A stretch of DNA of 52,973 nucleotides, from the IMG/VR virus record IMGVR_UViG_3300044576_000027, positions 1 through 52,973 of that record; one strand, given 5' to 3'. The stretch comes from a virus. Every line of letters starts with the position of its first letter. Within the stretch, counting starts at the first letter, position 1. Made by a program: the position numbers and the translations under genes. The notes beneath the pieces were generated by a model. That model was given only the letters and a program-made list of their open reading frames with translations. It was not told the origin of the DNA and ran no database searches. Positions 22,671-32,240 of the stretch are shown here, in pieces.

Positions 22671-24379
22671 GTAGTATCTACTTTAAAGAGTTATTTTCTC
22701 CAGATGAGACTGGAAATGTAAATAATGGACCAAAAACTTGTGATAGAATTTTTGCAATAAATAATGCATCAGATTGTGAGTCAAAAAAGAATCTGTTTAT
22801 ATCGCAAGAATTGAATCTTTCAACGATGAAATTTAAAGCAACTCTTGACACTTCAAATGTTCCAAGTGTAGATGCAGTGATAATGTTACATTACATTGAC
22901 GGAAATGGAAATGAAGTTGATGAACAACTAACAAATGGAAAAGAGATTGTATCCAATGTTGTAGTTGAGAATGGAATCATTAAGTCAAATATTGGATTTG
23001 TAATATATAGTTCACAAAATACAAATCAGTGTAAATACATACTAAACATTGAAGAGAATGTTTCTGATGTGTTTACAGTTGGTAAAGACTCTCTTGGCAA
23101 TATAATTATAAATAAAACATTGACAGATAATAACATATCTATAGTTGATGGAACATACTCTTGGAAGTTTAATGGAATAAATATTTCTTCAACTACAAGT
23201 AATTCTGGGATAACAGATTCATACATTAGAGCAAATGGAAATTCAAGCGAGAACCATCTTGTTGCCACTACACCTGTTGGTTCAATAGTTGAGTATAGCT
23301 ATTCGTATAATACTGAGATTTTGGGCATGAGAATAGATACAAATCATGTAATAAATGGAACAACTGTATATTATAATGCAGTTCCTTACGCAAATGATGT
23401 AAATGGTTTTACGTATAAATTGTTTAAGAATAATCAAAAAGTTATAAGTGATGCTTTTACTCAAAACAGTAATGATAAATTTCAATTGGTTTCATTTAAA
23501 ACATCTGATACCAACAATGATGATACAATAGCAGTTTTTGACAGAACAGATTACTCAAAATATTACTCTTTTATTGAAGCAACTATAGATGAATTTAACA
23601 TAAACACAATTCTTTCAAATGGATTTGATTCAGTAGATTCTTCATCAAATAGCATTACAAGTACACTTGATAGTTCAAAGGCTTTTACTGTGTCAAAGAA
23701 GACAACTTTAGAACCACAAGACACATATAGTCTCCAATATACAGTTCCTAGAGATAGAAGATTCTTATCACTAGAGTATAATGGTGACTATTCTTCAAAT
23801 TCAAAAGAGGATTTATTTTACACTGGAAGTGGAGTACTTCAATATAGCGATCATGATGGAATAAAACATGACGTAACTCTTGTTAGAGCAATAGATAAAA
23901 TTGTTGAACTTATTGACCAAGAGCAGACTTTCTCTGCTGCTACAATAGCAGACTTATCTGCAAATCAAGTACTGCCAAATGGTATTACAGCAAACTTATC
24001 AGAGTCTAATGGTTGGATTAAAAGTACTGGATTAACTATTCTAAACAGAACATTTATAAGCACAGAAAATTTAGTTCAAGTTGAATTTGACTATTATGGA
24101 GAACTAATAAACTCACTTGATGCTGGAGTTAAATTTGAGTTCTTTGATGCAAATAATATTCTTATAACATCATCTGAGATTAAAAAGAGATCTGACAATA
24201 CATCATGGAGCATAAAAAACAATTCTATAGTTAGTGTTGTCAATGGAGCACTATTCCATGACAGATTTACAATAAATTTAAATAACTATGCTGATATAAA
24301 AAAGATGGTATTTACATTGCAAGGTGCTGAGAATAATTTTGCAATCAAAGATATAATATTATCGATAAGAACAAGTTAA
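22667..24379 (+). CDS. putative tail appendage protein, 570 aa
   Basis: Long run of short beta strands rich in Asn, Ser, Thr and Asp, no signal peptide and no membrane segment, as in phage tail fibre or sheath proteins. It is the first of five such proteins in a row between terminase and lysis genes. The start overlaps the previous stop (ATGA). No receptor-binding or enzyme motif is visible. Confidence 0.55.
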   Translation: MSSIYFKELFSPDETGNVNNGPKTCDRIFAINNASDCESKKNLFISQELNLSTMKFKATLDTSNVPSVDAVIMLHYIDGNGNEVDEQLTNGKEIVSNVVVENGIIKSNIGFVIYSSQNTNQCKYILNIEENVSDVFTVGKDSLGNIIINKTLTDNNISIVDGTYSWKFNGINISSTTSNSGITDSYIRANGNSSENHLVATTPVGSIVEYSYSYNTEILGMRIDTNHVINGTTVYYNAVPYANDVNGFTYKLFKNNQKVISDAFTQNSNDKFQLVSFKTSDTNNDDTIAVFDRTDYSKYYSFIEATIDEFNINTILSNGFDSVDSSSNSITSTLDSSKAFTVSKKTTLEPQDTYSLQYTVPRDRRFLSLEYNGDYSSNSKEDLFYTGSGVLQYSDHDGIKHDVTLVRAIDKIVELIDQEQTFSAATIADLSANQVLPNGITANLSESNGWIKSTGLTILNRTFISTENLVQVEFDYYGELINSLDAGVKFEFFDANNILITSSEIKKRSDNTSWSIKNNSIVSVVNGALFHDRFTINLNNYADIKKMVFTLQGAENNFAIKDIILSIRTS

Positions 24380-24390
24380 AGGAAAATAAT

Positions 24391-26163
24391 ATGATAGATG
24401 GATACAGTTATTCAAATGGTAGGCTATCTTTGACTGATGGTTCTACGAATGTTGGATATATTGATTTTTTTAAGCAGATAAACTACAGTGACATACCTGA
24501 GCAAAAGAAACATGTAGTAAAAGACTATACAGGCTCAAACAGTGCAGTAAATCTGTATGTAGATGGTTCTGTTGCACTGCTTGCAAATAATGAAGTAAGA
24601 TGTAGGATAAATGGAAAGATTATTGACTCCATAAACCAAGATGTTCAGTATCCACTGATTGTACCACAATATGACAGCTCAGATGCAACACAATATGTGG
24701 ACAATAATTTAGTAGCAAACAATGGTAAGTTGTATTATTTAAAAAATAAGTTGCTTCCAACTCCACCAAGTAGCGTATATAAGTTTATACCAATAAGCTC
24801 AGCAACTGTTAGTAGTTATGTTTTTTTACCTGGTGGTTCAAAAAATATTAAATTTTATAATACAGATGTTTATTCATATCTATCAGATGGAATTTATTAT
24901 CTATATGATAAAAAAGATAATCATACCTTAGTTGTATCATCAAACTCAGATGAGTATTTGAAACCATTTTTTAGTGTATTTAGAGGAAATTCATGGGCTT
25001 ATCTAAAAGACAATCATACTGTGACTGTAAAAAATGATGGTGATATTATGTTTCCATTAACCATATCATCAATATTCACTGATTATAAAAACTTATTTAT
25101 TGCAGATACGTCAAAAAATGTATATAAAGTTGACTCAACAACATTTGAGTATGAAAAAATCTTTACAACAAATATTATATCAAGTGGAGAGATGTACTAT
25201 TTAAATGATATTTTAACAGTTGAGAGCTCAGATAAAACGTTTATCAGAGTTTACTGTGTTGGTGATGGTTCTTATTTTGATGTATCAAAAAGTACATCAG
25301 ACTCGTATATTCCAATTGATGATTCAACATACTATATTGTTGAGAAAAGTGGTGCAAGCAATCAAAGAAAGCAGACTGTTGTACAACGATATTTTTCTGA
25401 AATAAGTGTTGATAAGCTTTTTAAAATTAATGGAAGAAAAGAGATTTTTAGAGAAGTAAAAGGATTCACAAGAAGTCCATCAATAGTTTTCTCTTCAAAT
25501 AATCTTATATCAAAATCATCAACAATAATTGGAAACAATATTTACATACTGAAAGATTTGTCTATAGATAAGATGAATATAAGCTCTGGATTTCAATCCA
25601 TTGATAATAATAGTGTAACTACAAATACTGGATATACGTTGCTAAATAATGCTACAAGTATATATGGATATAAAGATAGACTGTATCAAATGTCAAATGA
25701 GTCAAAAATTATAACATTTATTGATGTAACAAATGGAACCACAGGTCAATATGATTTTAGTGGAATACTTAATGGCACTGGAATAAAAAGTATGTTTGTA
25801 TCTGGAAACAACTATGATGAGTACAGCATACTAACTAACAATGGTACTGTATATACAATTGATATTTTAGGGCTAACAGTGCTATCGACATTTAATGTAC
25901 AAGGTTACCATTATGATACTCAAATAGTTGAATTTTTTGACAATAAAATTTTAGCAACAAATTTGTATTCACCAACTAGGTCAATATATGAAGTTGACAG
26001 AACCACTGGAGAAAAGTCAATTAATGCATACATAGTTCTTCCTTACACTGTTGGTTCAAATGAAAGTACTTTTATATATAACAATATGCTAGTTGCATAT
26101 AACAGTCAATTGGGTGAATACTATATGTATCCAAGAGAAGATAAAGTTAAGAGGGTAAAATAA
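24391..26163 (+). CDS. beta-repeat tail appendage protein, 590 aa
   Basis: Repeated four-strand blocks with motifs such as DGIYYLYDKKD, YKNLFIADTSKNVYKVD and YEVDRTTGE look like blades of a beta propeller, where each blade ends in a Y/F-x-V-D pattern. ATG at 24391 after AAAGGA. It probably forms part of the adsorption apparatus. The stop overlaps the start of the next gene (TAATG), which suggests fixed stoichiometry. Confidence 0.55.
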   Translation: MIDGYSYSNGRLSLTDGSTNVGYIDFFKQINYSDIPEQKKHVVKDYTGSNSAVNLYVDGSVALLANNEVRCRINGKIIDSINQDVQYPLIVPQYDSSDATQYVDNNLVANNGKLYYLKNKLLPTPPSSVYKFIPISSATVSSYVFLPGGSKNIKFYNTDVYSYLSDGIYYLYDKKDNHTLVVSSNSDEYLKPFFSVFRGNSWAYLKDNHTVTVKNDGDIMFPLTISSIFTDYKNLFIADTSKNVYKVDSTTFEYEKIFTTNIISSGEMYYLNDILTVESSDKTFIRVYCVGDGSYFDVSKSTSDSYIPIDDSTYYIVEKSGASNQRKQTVVQRYFSEISVDKLFKINGRKEIFREVKGFTRSPSIVFSSNNLISKSSTIIGNNIYILKDLSIDKMNISSGFQSIDNNSVTTNTGYTLLNNATSIYGYKDRLYQMSNESKIITFIDVTNGTTGQYDFSGILNGTGIKSMFVSGNNYDEYSILTNNGTVYTIDILGLTVLSTFNVQGYHYDTQIVEFFDNKILATNLYSPTRSIYEVDRTTGEKSINAYIVLPYTVGSNESTFIYNNMLVAYNSQLGEYYMYPREDKVKRVK

Positions 26164-27266
26164 TGAGCTATCAATTCAACTACAATTATAAGCAAGAAGA
26201 TTTAACTGCTATAAACTCAATGATTACTGGATTTGCTTTTAATGAACAATCAAAAATACTTATAATATCAAGATATGATGGTACACATGAATATGTAAAT
26301 ATAAGTGATGTGATTTCAGATTTTAGTGAGGCAGATTCAACTAATATTAAATTTGTAAAAAATAAACCATCTGTAAAATTATTCAATACTATATTAGATT
26401 ATACTTCTAGCAGCAATGTTACAAACGGTGATATTGTACTAATTGGAATAGGAAATCAAAGTAAATATTATGTGAACAACAATGGGACATTGAAGCAGAT
26501 TTCTGTATCAAACAGTGATTTAAATGGACGAATTATACTTGGAGAATATGGTGATAGCAAGAACTTTTTTGAAGATGAAATTGTGTTTACTGATGATAAA
26601 AAAATTGTACATTCATTGGGATACTTTAAAAGCGATAACTATACAAAAATAAGTGATAATATTGACTACTATAAACGTGGAAATTTGATCTACCAAGTAG
26701 AAGAGATATTGTCATATGGGCTAGAAGCTTCTTTTAAAACAATTCAATCAGGACTATCATCTGGATTGACTATAAATGATAGATTCTCATTGTTAGCTAT
26801 ATCAGACTTTAACCTATCAACATTTGATGTATATGATTTTTATAACTACTCTGTTGATTTAATAGATCCCAATGGAAACAATATAGGGATAGATGTATCT
26901 AGACTCAATATCCCAGATGGTTCAAATAACTACATATCTATAAATCCAAAAAAACTTTCAAATCCAACATTATTTTCTTGTGACTTTACATTTGCATATT
27001 ATCTATTTGCAAATAATTCATTATTTGGAATTGAAGCAGTTGATAAATCAACAAACAATATTGTTTATAAAGATATTGTATCAATAGTGTCAACTAATGG
27101 CAATGCTGTTAGAACAAGAGTTGACTTATCTGGAACAACTACATCAAACCCTAGTAATGGTACAATTACGTTATCAATAGGAGATTTATCGTCTAATTCT
27201 AATGAGATTGAATATAGACTATATATCAAGTGTGATAAATTGTCAAATATAAATATACAATACTAG
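26163..27266 (+). CDS. putative tail appendage protein, 367 aa
   Basis: Beta-rich, Asn/Ser-rich, starting at the TAATG overlap. The C-terminal 110 residues look like a single immunoglobulin-like or jelly-roll domain (SVDLIDPNGN ... YRLYIKCD). No catalytic motif. Cotranscribed with its neighbours. Confidence 0.5.
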   Translation: MSYQFNYNYKQEDLTAINSMITGFAFNEQSKILIISRYDGTHEYVNISDVISDFSEADSTNIKFVKNKPSVKLFNTILDYTSSSNVTNGDIVLIGIGNQSKYYVNNNGTLKQISVSNSDLNGRIILGEYGDSKNFFEDEIVFTDDKKIVHSLGYFKSDNYTKISDNIDYYKRGNLIYQVEEILSYGLEASFKTIQSGLSSGLTINDRFSLLAISDFNLSTFDVYDFYNYSVDLIDPNGNNIGIDVSRLNIPDGSNNYISINPKKLSNPTLFSCDFTFAYYLFANNSLFGIEAVDKSTNNIVYKDIVSIVSTNGNAVRTRVDLSGTTTSNPSNGTITLSIGDLSSNSNEIEYRLYIKCDKLSNINIQY

Positions 27267-27283
27267 ATAAATGGAGTAAGTAA

Positions 27284-28216
27284 ATGGCTAAAGTTAAAAT
27301 TTTTTGTGACAGAAATATTAGGTATAAAAAACAGGGGCTTCAAAGTTGGAACACAGTACTTGGTGGTATAACAACTGTATTAAATCTTGATTATAATACA
27401 ACATATGAACTAGCTGCTGTTACTGCAACAAGATTGCTTATAGTAGGTGAAGTTGAAAATATAATCATATCAAAGTCAGATTTATCTGACATAAACAACT
27501 CGTTTAAAAATAACTTTTTTCTAAAATCAATAATTATAAACTCTTCAAGTATAATACAAGATGCATCTTATGCTTTTAGAAGCGACTTGAATCTTGAAAA
27601 TATATCTATAACTGGACTAGGAACAAATGCAAATTTGACCGAGATAGCTTTTGGTGTAATTAATGCAAATAGTGCCACAGACATAGTTCCTATTGGAAGC
27701 ACTGGAGTAAAAGATAATGCTCTTGTACTATCAAATGTAATTAACCATGTAAGTAATCTTTATAAAATGCAAGATGTATCTGGCTCAAAAAATGCTATTG
27801 TACCTAATAGTGAGATTGACTTGACTAAATTGGATAGCTCTAGTGATAAAACAAAGTTTCTAATCGGCTCCAATGTATTTGATAATATTGAGATAATGGA
27901 AACTACAGATGGAAATATTCTTAGAAAGAAATACAAAAGCATTTTTGATAAGAGCAAGGATAATAACTATAATATTGAATTAGATTTAAAAAGTCATGAA
28001 TCCGATAGTTATATTGTGAATAATAACACAGATAATAGTAATTTGTTTGACAGCAATCTCAGTGGTTCGTATAATATTGAATTGGATCTAAAACAATATA
28101 AAACTGATAGTTACATTATAAATAATAACACAGATAATAGTAATTTATTTGACAACACTACAAATGCTACATATAATATAGAAATTGATATAATACCTTA
28201 TTACATACTACAATAA
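27284..28216 (+). CDS. tail appendage protein with 34-residue repeats
   Basis: 310 residues; ATG at 27284 behind GGAG. The middle has repeated hydrophobic turns like those of BspA-type leucine-rich or beta-helix proteins. The C-terminus contains two and a part copies of a 34-residue unit (YNIELDLK then DSYI-NNNTDNSNLFD), encoded by 102-bp direct repeats. The last 45 residues of the gene are therefore nearly all repeat. Likely trimeric or receptor-facing tip; inference. Confidence 0.55.
   Translation: MAKVKIFCDRNIRYKKQGLQSWNTVLGGITTVLNLDYNTTYELAAVTATRLLIVGEVENIIISKSDLSDINNSFKNNFFLKSIIINSSSIIQDASYAFRSDLNLENISITGLGTNANLTEIAFGVINANSATDIVPIGSTGVKDNALVLSNVINHVSNLYKMQDVSGSKNAIVPNSEIDLTKLDSSSDKTKFLIGSNVFDNIEIMETTDGNILRKKYKSIFDKSKDNNYNIELDLKSHESDSYIVNNNTDNSNLFDSNLSGSYNIELDLKQYKTDSYIINNNTDNSNLFDNTTNATYNIEIDIIPYYILQ
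27968..28180 (+). repeat. 102-bp tandem repeat (2 copies plus start of a third)
   Basis: TATAATATTGAATT-type unit starts recur at 27968, 28070 and 28172, exactly 102 bp apart. The stretch AATAATAACACAGATAATAG is identical in the two full units, while synonymous and non-synonymous changes mark the rest. Confidence 0.8.
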
Positions 28217-28241
28217 AATAAATATAAAAGGAAAAGCAAGC

Positions 28242-30155
28242 ATGATAAAAGTTTATTCAGATATAAAAATACAGTTGCCAGTTAATGGAGAGTACTCAGT
28301 AGATTCTGGTGTTACATGGACACCTTTGACTGCTAATACACAGGTAATTATTGCTGGTTCATCATTGGCACAAGATGCAGTTGTTAAAGTTAGAAGTACA
28401 AATGCTGTAACAACTCTAGATAAGGTTGGATTTGGATTGCCAACAACTAAATACGATACATTTAATATTAAACAGGCACAAAATGTTACAAATTTAGATA
28501 ACTTTTTTAATGGTGCAATTATTAAAAAAGCAAGAATAGGATCATTGCCTACATTAACATCAATGATTGGCACATTTAAAAATTCAACTTGCAATGACGT
28601 GCTAATAGAATCCAATTCATCTCTAAATAATGTCTCAAACATGTTTGAGACATCAAACATTGAAAGACTTCTTATTAAAAAGCAACAAAATCTAAAAATA
28701 TCAGCATCATTGTTTTACGCAGCAAATATAAAAGAAGTATCATCAATCAGTTTTCCAAAATGTATATCAGGAAATAGTTTTATGAATGGAGCTACGATTA
28801 ATGTATTAGGAAGAATAGATTTAGGATCAGAAGTACAACCGAATGCAACAGATATAAATGGGAATCTTGATTATAGTTATGCATTTAAAAACTTAGATCT
28901 ATATTCTGGTGCAAGTATTGACATAAAAACTTCTTCATACAATGGATATGTAGGAAGTTTTTATGCTACCCTTGATAATGTTAAGTGCCCATACTTACTT
29001 GGTTCAAATTTTAAAGTTGATGCAAAAAGTCAAACCTTAAACTTTGTTTCAAATATTGGCTATTTTATAACAAGAGGTTCAAATTTGAATCCTGCATTTC
29101 AAGATTTAAATTTGGTTGTTGAGTCACAGCAAACTTATGCAGTTGAGAACACTTACTCAATATTTTTTCCTGTTCAAAACAGAAAAAGATTTTCATTATT
29201 TAATTCAATAAAAGTAATTGGATTTAAAGGAAAATATGATTTATTAAATATTAATTCAGTATTTTATGTTGGAAACCAATCTTTTAATGCAGTAGATACA
29301 AGATGGATTGCAAAATATGGAAGCTCATCAATTGTTGAGAATTCGTCAGGATTATTCAATGCTTATACTACTGCATCAGATTATGATATTCAAAAATCAA
29401 TTCCAGAGTTCTATGCAGTAAGAGAATCATCAAACGGTGCTTTAAGCTTAGTAGGTTCAAATGTTTATTTTGGATACGATGGTTTTAAGACTGTTAAGTT
29501 TGAAAATTTAGGTGGAACAATAATTAAAAATGTTACTGATTATGCAGAAAGAATTGAGAATGTAGCAACAAAACTATATTCTGTTGCAACAAATATGCCT
29601 ACCGAAATTGTTTACTTCAGTAGAAATGGATATAAAGCTTGTCTTGATGGAACAAATATAAAACTTTATGATGAGACAGAAACTCTTGTAACGACTATTA
29701 CTGGAATAACAAATTTCAAGGGTGCATATATCCATGAAGATGGATATGCAGTAGGCATTGCAACTGGTGGAGATAAAACTGCTGGTACAACTACTGTTAC
29801 TACCATTAAAGAGTACAAGTGGACAGATGGTTCTGAGATACATCATGGATACGTTGAGAATGCAATTGACGAAGTTGTTGTTGGTATTTATCGCTCAAAT
29901 AGAAATTCTAAACTAAATGTTGTTCAGTCATTATATACTGGTGGAACATTGACATCAAGTACAGTTAAAAACTTTAATGGTTTCAATGATCCAGTAAATA
30001 CTACAACAATGTTGTCACCAAATATGACTGATGGATACTATTCTGAAACAACACAATATCCAGTTGATTATGTAACTAATATATTTACTGAAGATGCAGA
30101 GTTCTTATGTGTAAACAGAACAACTGGTGCCTACATAAGATATTTCACTAGATAA
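28242..30155 (+). CDS. putative tail fibre/appendage protein, 637 aa
   Basis: ATG at 28242 after AAAAGGA. The N-terminal 130 residues align loosely with those of the preceding gene (KVYSDIKIQLP versus KVKIFCDRNI), so the two probably arose by duplication. The centre has BspA-like turns (VSNMF, GSFYATL), and the C-terminus carries a DGTNIKLYDETETL type strand pair typical of propeller or fibre tips. It contains a 24-bp perfect palindrome (28630-28653). Last gene before the lysis cassette. Confidence 0.55.
   Translation: MIKVYSDIKIQLPVNGEYSVDSGVTWTPLTANTQVIIAGSSLAQDAVVKVRSTNAVTTLDKVGFGLPTTKYDTFNIKQAQNVTNLDNFFNGAIIKKARIGSLPTLTSMIGTFKNSTCNDVLIESNSSLNNVSNMFETSNIERLLIKKQQNLKISASLFYAANIKEVSSISFPKCISGNSFMNGATINVLGRIDLGSEVQPNATDINGNLDYSYAFKNLDLYSGASIDIKTSSYNGYVGSFYATLDNVKCPYLLGSNFKVDAKSQTLNFVSNIGYFITRGSNLNPAFQDLNLVVESQQTYAVENTYSIFFPVQNRKRFSLFNSIKVIGFKGKYDLLNINSVFYVGNQSFNAVDTRWIAKYGSSSIVENSSGLFNAYTTASDYDIQKSIPEFYAVRESSNGALSLVGSNVYFGYDGFKTVKFENLGGTIIKNVTDYAERIENVATKLYSVATNMPTEIVYFSRNGYKACLDGTNIKLYDETETLVTTITGITNFKGAYIHEDGYAVGIATGGDKTAGTTTVTTIKEYKWTDGSEIHHGYVENAIDEVVVGIYRSNRNSKLNVVQSLYTGGTLTSSTVKNFNGFNDPVNTTTMLSPNMTDGYYSETTQYPVDYVTNIFTEDAEFLCVNRTTGAYIRYFTR
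28630..28653. repeat. 24-bp perfect palindrome inside a coding region
   Basis: TGTCTCAAAC followed by its exact complement ATGTTTGAGACA forms a 12-bp arm on each side with no spacer, in the fibre gene at the codons for NVSNMFETSN. Confidence 0.85.
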
Positions 30156-30177
30156 TTAAACATGAGAGAGAATAGTT

Positions 30178-30522
30178 ATGCAAAGTAGAGATATTGAAAG
30201 AACATTAATGAAATTGGGAAATGACATGTCAGTTATGGCTTCCCAGCAAGAGCATACAAGTGAAAACATAGAGAAGCTTTCAAATGAGGTATCTAAGCTT
30301 GTTGAGTATATGCATAAAGATACTCAATCAAAAAAAGATTTCTCTGAGGTCTATAGAGATGTTACTAAAAACAAAGAGATGATAATTAAAGTTGATAACC
30401 ATTGTGAAATGAATACATATAGAACAGACAAATTGGAAAAGATTGTTTATGGAACTGTTAGTATATTGTTAACTTCAATCATTGGTTCAATAGCTTATGC
30501 ATTTGTCGGTGTAAAGCAATGA
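30178..30522 (+). CDS. coiled-coil membrane protein, holin-associated type
   Basis: 114 residues: a long coiled coil (about 20-85) and a C-terminal transmembrane helix (about 92-110). The layout is that of XhlA-like proteins that work with holins. The ATG at 30178 lies in a short gap after the fibre gene, and the gene ends ATGA into the endolysin. Probably part of the lysis cassette. Confidence 0.55.
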   Translation: MQSRDIERTLMKLGNDMSVMASQQEHTSENIEKLSNEVSKLVEYMHKDTQSKKDFSEVYRDVTKNKEMIIKVDNHCEMNTYRTDKLEKIVYGTVSILLTSIIGSIAYAFVGVKQ

Positions 30523-31076
30523 TTAGGAATACAAATAAAGAACAGAAACTACTCCTTGAAGAGATAAAGAAGCAAGGAGTAACTAACAAATGGCAAATTG
30601 CATACATAATGGCTACTGCACACCATGAAACAAATGGGACTTTTAAGCCAGTTATAGAAGCATACTGGGTAAAAGATAGGCTTATTCGCAAACACGGCAA
30701 AAAACGTGGATTACAACGTTTCTATAGATGGTTGTCTGCAACAAGTCCAATGAATAGATATTATCCTTATGTTGGACGTGGATTGGTTCAAATAACATGG
30801 GAAAGAAACTATAGGTTTTTTAGTAATGTTCTAACGGATATGTACAGGTCAAACTATATAGATTTAGTAGAAAATCCTGGAATGGCTATGATACCTGAGT
30901 TTAGTAGAAAAATAATTGTATATGGAATGATAAACGGAAGTTTTACAGGAAAAAAGCTAAGTGATTATACTAATGACAATAAAGTTGATCTTGAAAATGC
31001 TAGGAGGATAATAAATGGAAGAGATAAAGCAAAAAAAATCGCAATTATTGCAAGAAGATACTATAAGTCTATATAA
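30519..31076 (+). CDS. endolysin, glycoside hydrolase 19-like
   Basis: 185 residues with HHETNGTF (catalytic Glu near residue 33), then YVGRGLVQITWERNYR, and a helical end. HHExxG and GRGxxQxTxxxNY are hallmarks of chitinase-like GH19 endolysins, which cleave the peptidoglycan glycan strand. No signal peptide, so release depends on the holin. The 3' end contains the holin start (62-bp overlap). Confidence 0.8.
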   Translation: MIRNTNKEQKLLLEEIKKQGVTNKWQIAYIMATAHHETNGTFKPVIEAYWVKDRLIRKHGKKRGLQRFYRWLSATSPMNRYYPYVGRGLVQITWERNYRFFSNVLTDMYRSNYIDLVENPGMAMIPEFSRKIIVYGMINGSFTGKKLSDYTNDNKVDLENARRIINGRDKAKKIAIIARRYYKSI

Positions 31077-31320
31077 AACATTCTTCTATAATGGTTGGAG
31101 ACCAACATTGTATTGGATAATTGTTGCTGCAACAGCCTATTTATTTATTGTGTATCCTATTTTAAATATCTTAAAATCTTATTTTGAATTAAAAATTGAT
31201 ATAATTAAGTTAGATAATGCAGAAATAATATCATTGGTAACACTTATCTTAGGAACCACAGGATTAAGAGGATACGAGAAGTTTAAGCATAAAGAATTGG
31301 AGAATAGGAATGAATTTTAA
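31015..31320 (+). CDS. holin with two to three transmembrane segments
   Basis: AGGAGG followed by ATG at 31015 inside the endolysin gene. After a basic start comes NGWRPTLYW, then a hydrophobic helix (IIVAATAYLFIVYPI), a second (ISLVTLILGTTG) and a Lys/Glu-rich tail. The WRP motif and helix layout fit the three-transmembrane holin family (Holin_3TMs). It would permeabilise the inner membrane at lysis time. Confidence 0.75.
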   Translation: MEEIKQKKSQLLQEDTISLYKTFFYNGWRPTLYWIIVAATAYLFIVYPILNILKSYFELKIDIIKLDNAEIISLVTLILGTTGLRGYEKFKHKELENRNEF

Positions 31321-31627
31321 AATAGCATTTTCTTTAATGAAATATATTCCACTAATATCACTTATTTTGTATTCGTCATATCTATATATTGATAGAGAAT
31401 CTGAAATAAAAAAAAGAGTTATTATTGAGAGTGAAAATGTAGATCTTAGAGAATCAATAATAAAGTTAAAATCTATAAGTACTGAGTGCAAGAATCAATT
31501 TGCACTTAAAGAGGAATACTTTAGCTCTATGATTAGAGACTTAGTTGATAGAGACGCTAATGATATAACAGATATGAACTCAACAACAATAAATGGTGTA
31601 ACATACCATAGATTTGTACTGGAGTAG
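31310..31627 (+). CDS. i-spanin (Rz-like)
   Basis: 105 residues: one N-terminal transmembrane helix (about 10-26) followed by a periplasmic helical region, beginning 11 bp inside the holin gene. The adjacent lipoprotein gene makes an inner/outer membrane spanin pair that disrupts the outer membrane in the last step of lysis. The assignment is by topology and place rather than sequence. Confidence 0.65.
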   Translation: MNFKIAFSLMKYIPLISLILYSSYLYIDRESEIKKRVIIESENVDLRESIIKLKSISTECKNQFALKEEYFSSMIRDLVDRDANDITDMNSTTINGVTYHRFVLE

Positions 31628-31630
31628 AAA

Positions 31631-31942
31631 ATGAAGTATATTATGTTTATAATTATATCTGTTTTGTTGTCTGCTTGTGGTTCAAAGAATAGCAATATAC
31701 AGTTGATTAATTGTGATGATTTTAAAATTAAAGATAAGTTGATTGTTCCGAGGTTTAAATATAAAACAATTGATATACAATGGGGCGTTGATTCAGCTGG
31801 AACGATAGTTGGATTGGACAATGATAAGCTTGTTGACCTAGTAAAACAAAACTACAAGATAAGAAAAGATATTAAAATCATATATAAATATATAGACAAT
31901 TTCAATAAAAGGAGCTATGATGGCAATAGTACCAACAAGTGA
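31631..31942 (+). CDS. o-spanin lipoprotein (Rz1-like)
   Basis: ATG at 31631 with GGAG. Signal MKYIMFIIISVLLSACGSK holds the lipobox LSAC (Cys16). The mature part of about 87 residues is basic and ends in a helix. Together with the preceding gene it forms a spanin pair. The 3' end overlaps the next gene by 23 bp. Confidence 0.65.
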   Translation: MKYIMFIIISVLLSACGSKNSNIQLINCDDFKIKDKLIVPRFKYKTIDIQWGVDSAGTIVGLDNDKLVDLVKQNYKIRKDIKIIYKYIDNFNKRSYDGNSTNK

Positions 31943-32240
31943 GTACAGGGCATCTGAAGCATTTGAGTCTAAGATATACAAGTATCTAAGTGGCTCTGAT
32001 GTTGAACTAGAAATACCATTCGATGGTCAATTAAGTGACCTTGAAGTTAAACTTGATTTCATAAATGAAGCTGATGGATGTGTTAGACTAAAAGGATACA
32101 CATTGGACTTGTCTTCCTTTATGATACCACATGAATTAATTAATAAATTGTACTCTAGAACATCATGCATAATTTCAATAAATAACACAAGTACAAATGT
32201 AAAAAAGATAATAAAGGTTCTGCTTCATGAAGAAAATTAG
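31920..32240 (+). CDS. hypothetical protein, 106 aa, before the portal
   Basis: Two ATG codons in tandem (31917, 31920) follow AAAAGGAG; the second has the better spacing. The protein is beta-rich with an acidic centre (SDVELEIPFDGQLSDLEVKLDF). Not recognised. It lies between the spanins and the portal, overlapping both, and may be a small virion or neck protein. Confidence 0.5.
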   Translation: MAIVPTSEYRASEAFESKIYKYLSGSDVELEIPFDGQLSDLEVKLDFINEADGCVRLKGYTLDLSSFMIPHELINKLYSRTSCIISINNTSTNVKKIIKVLLHEEN

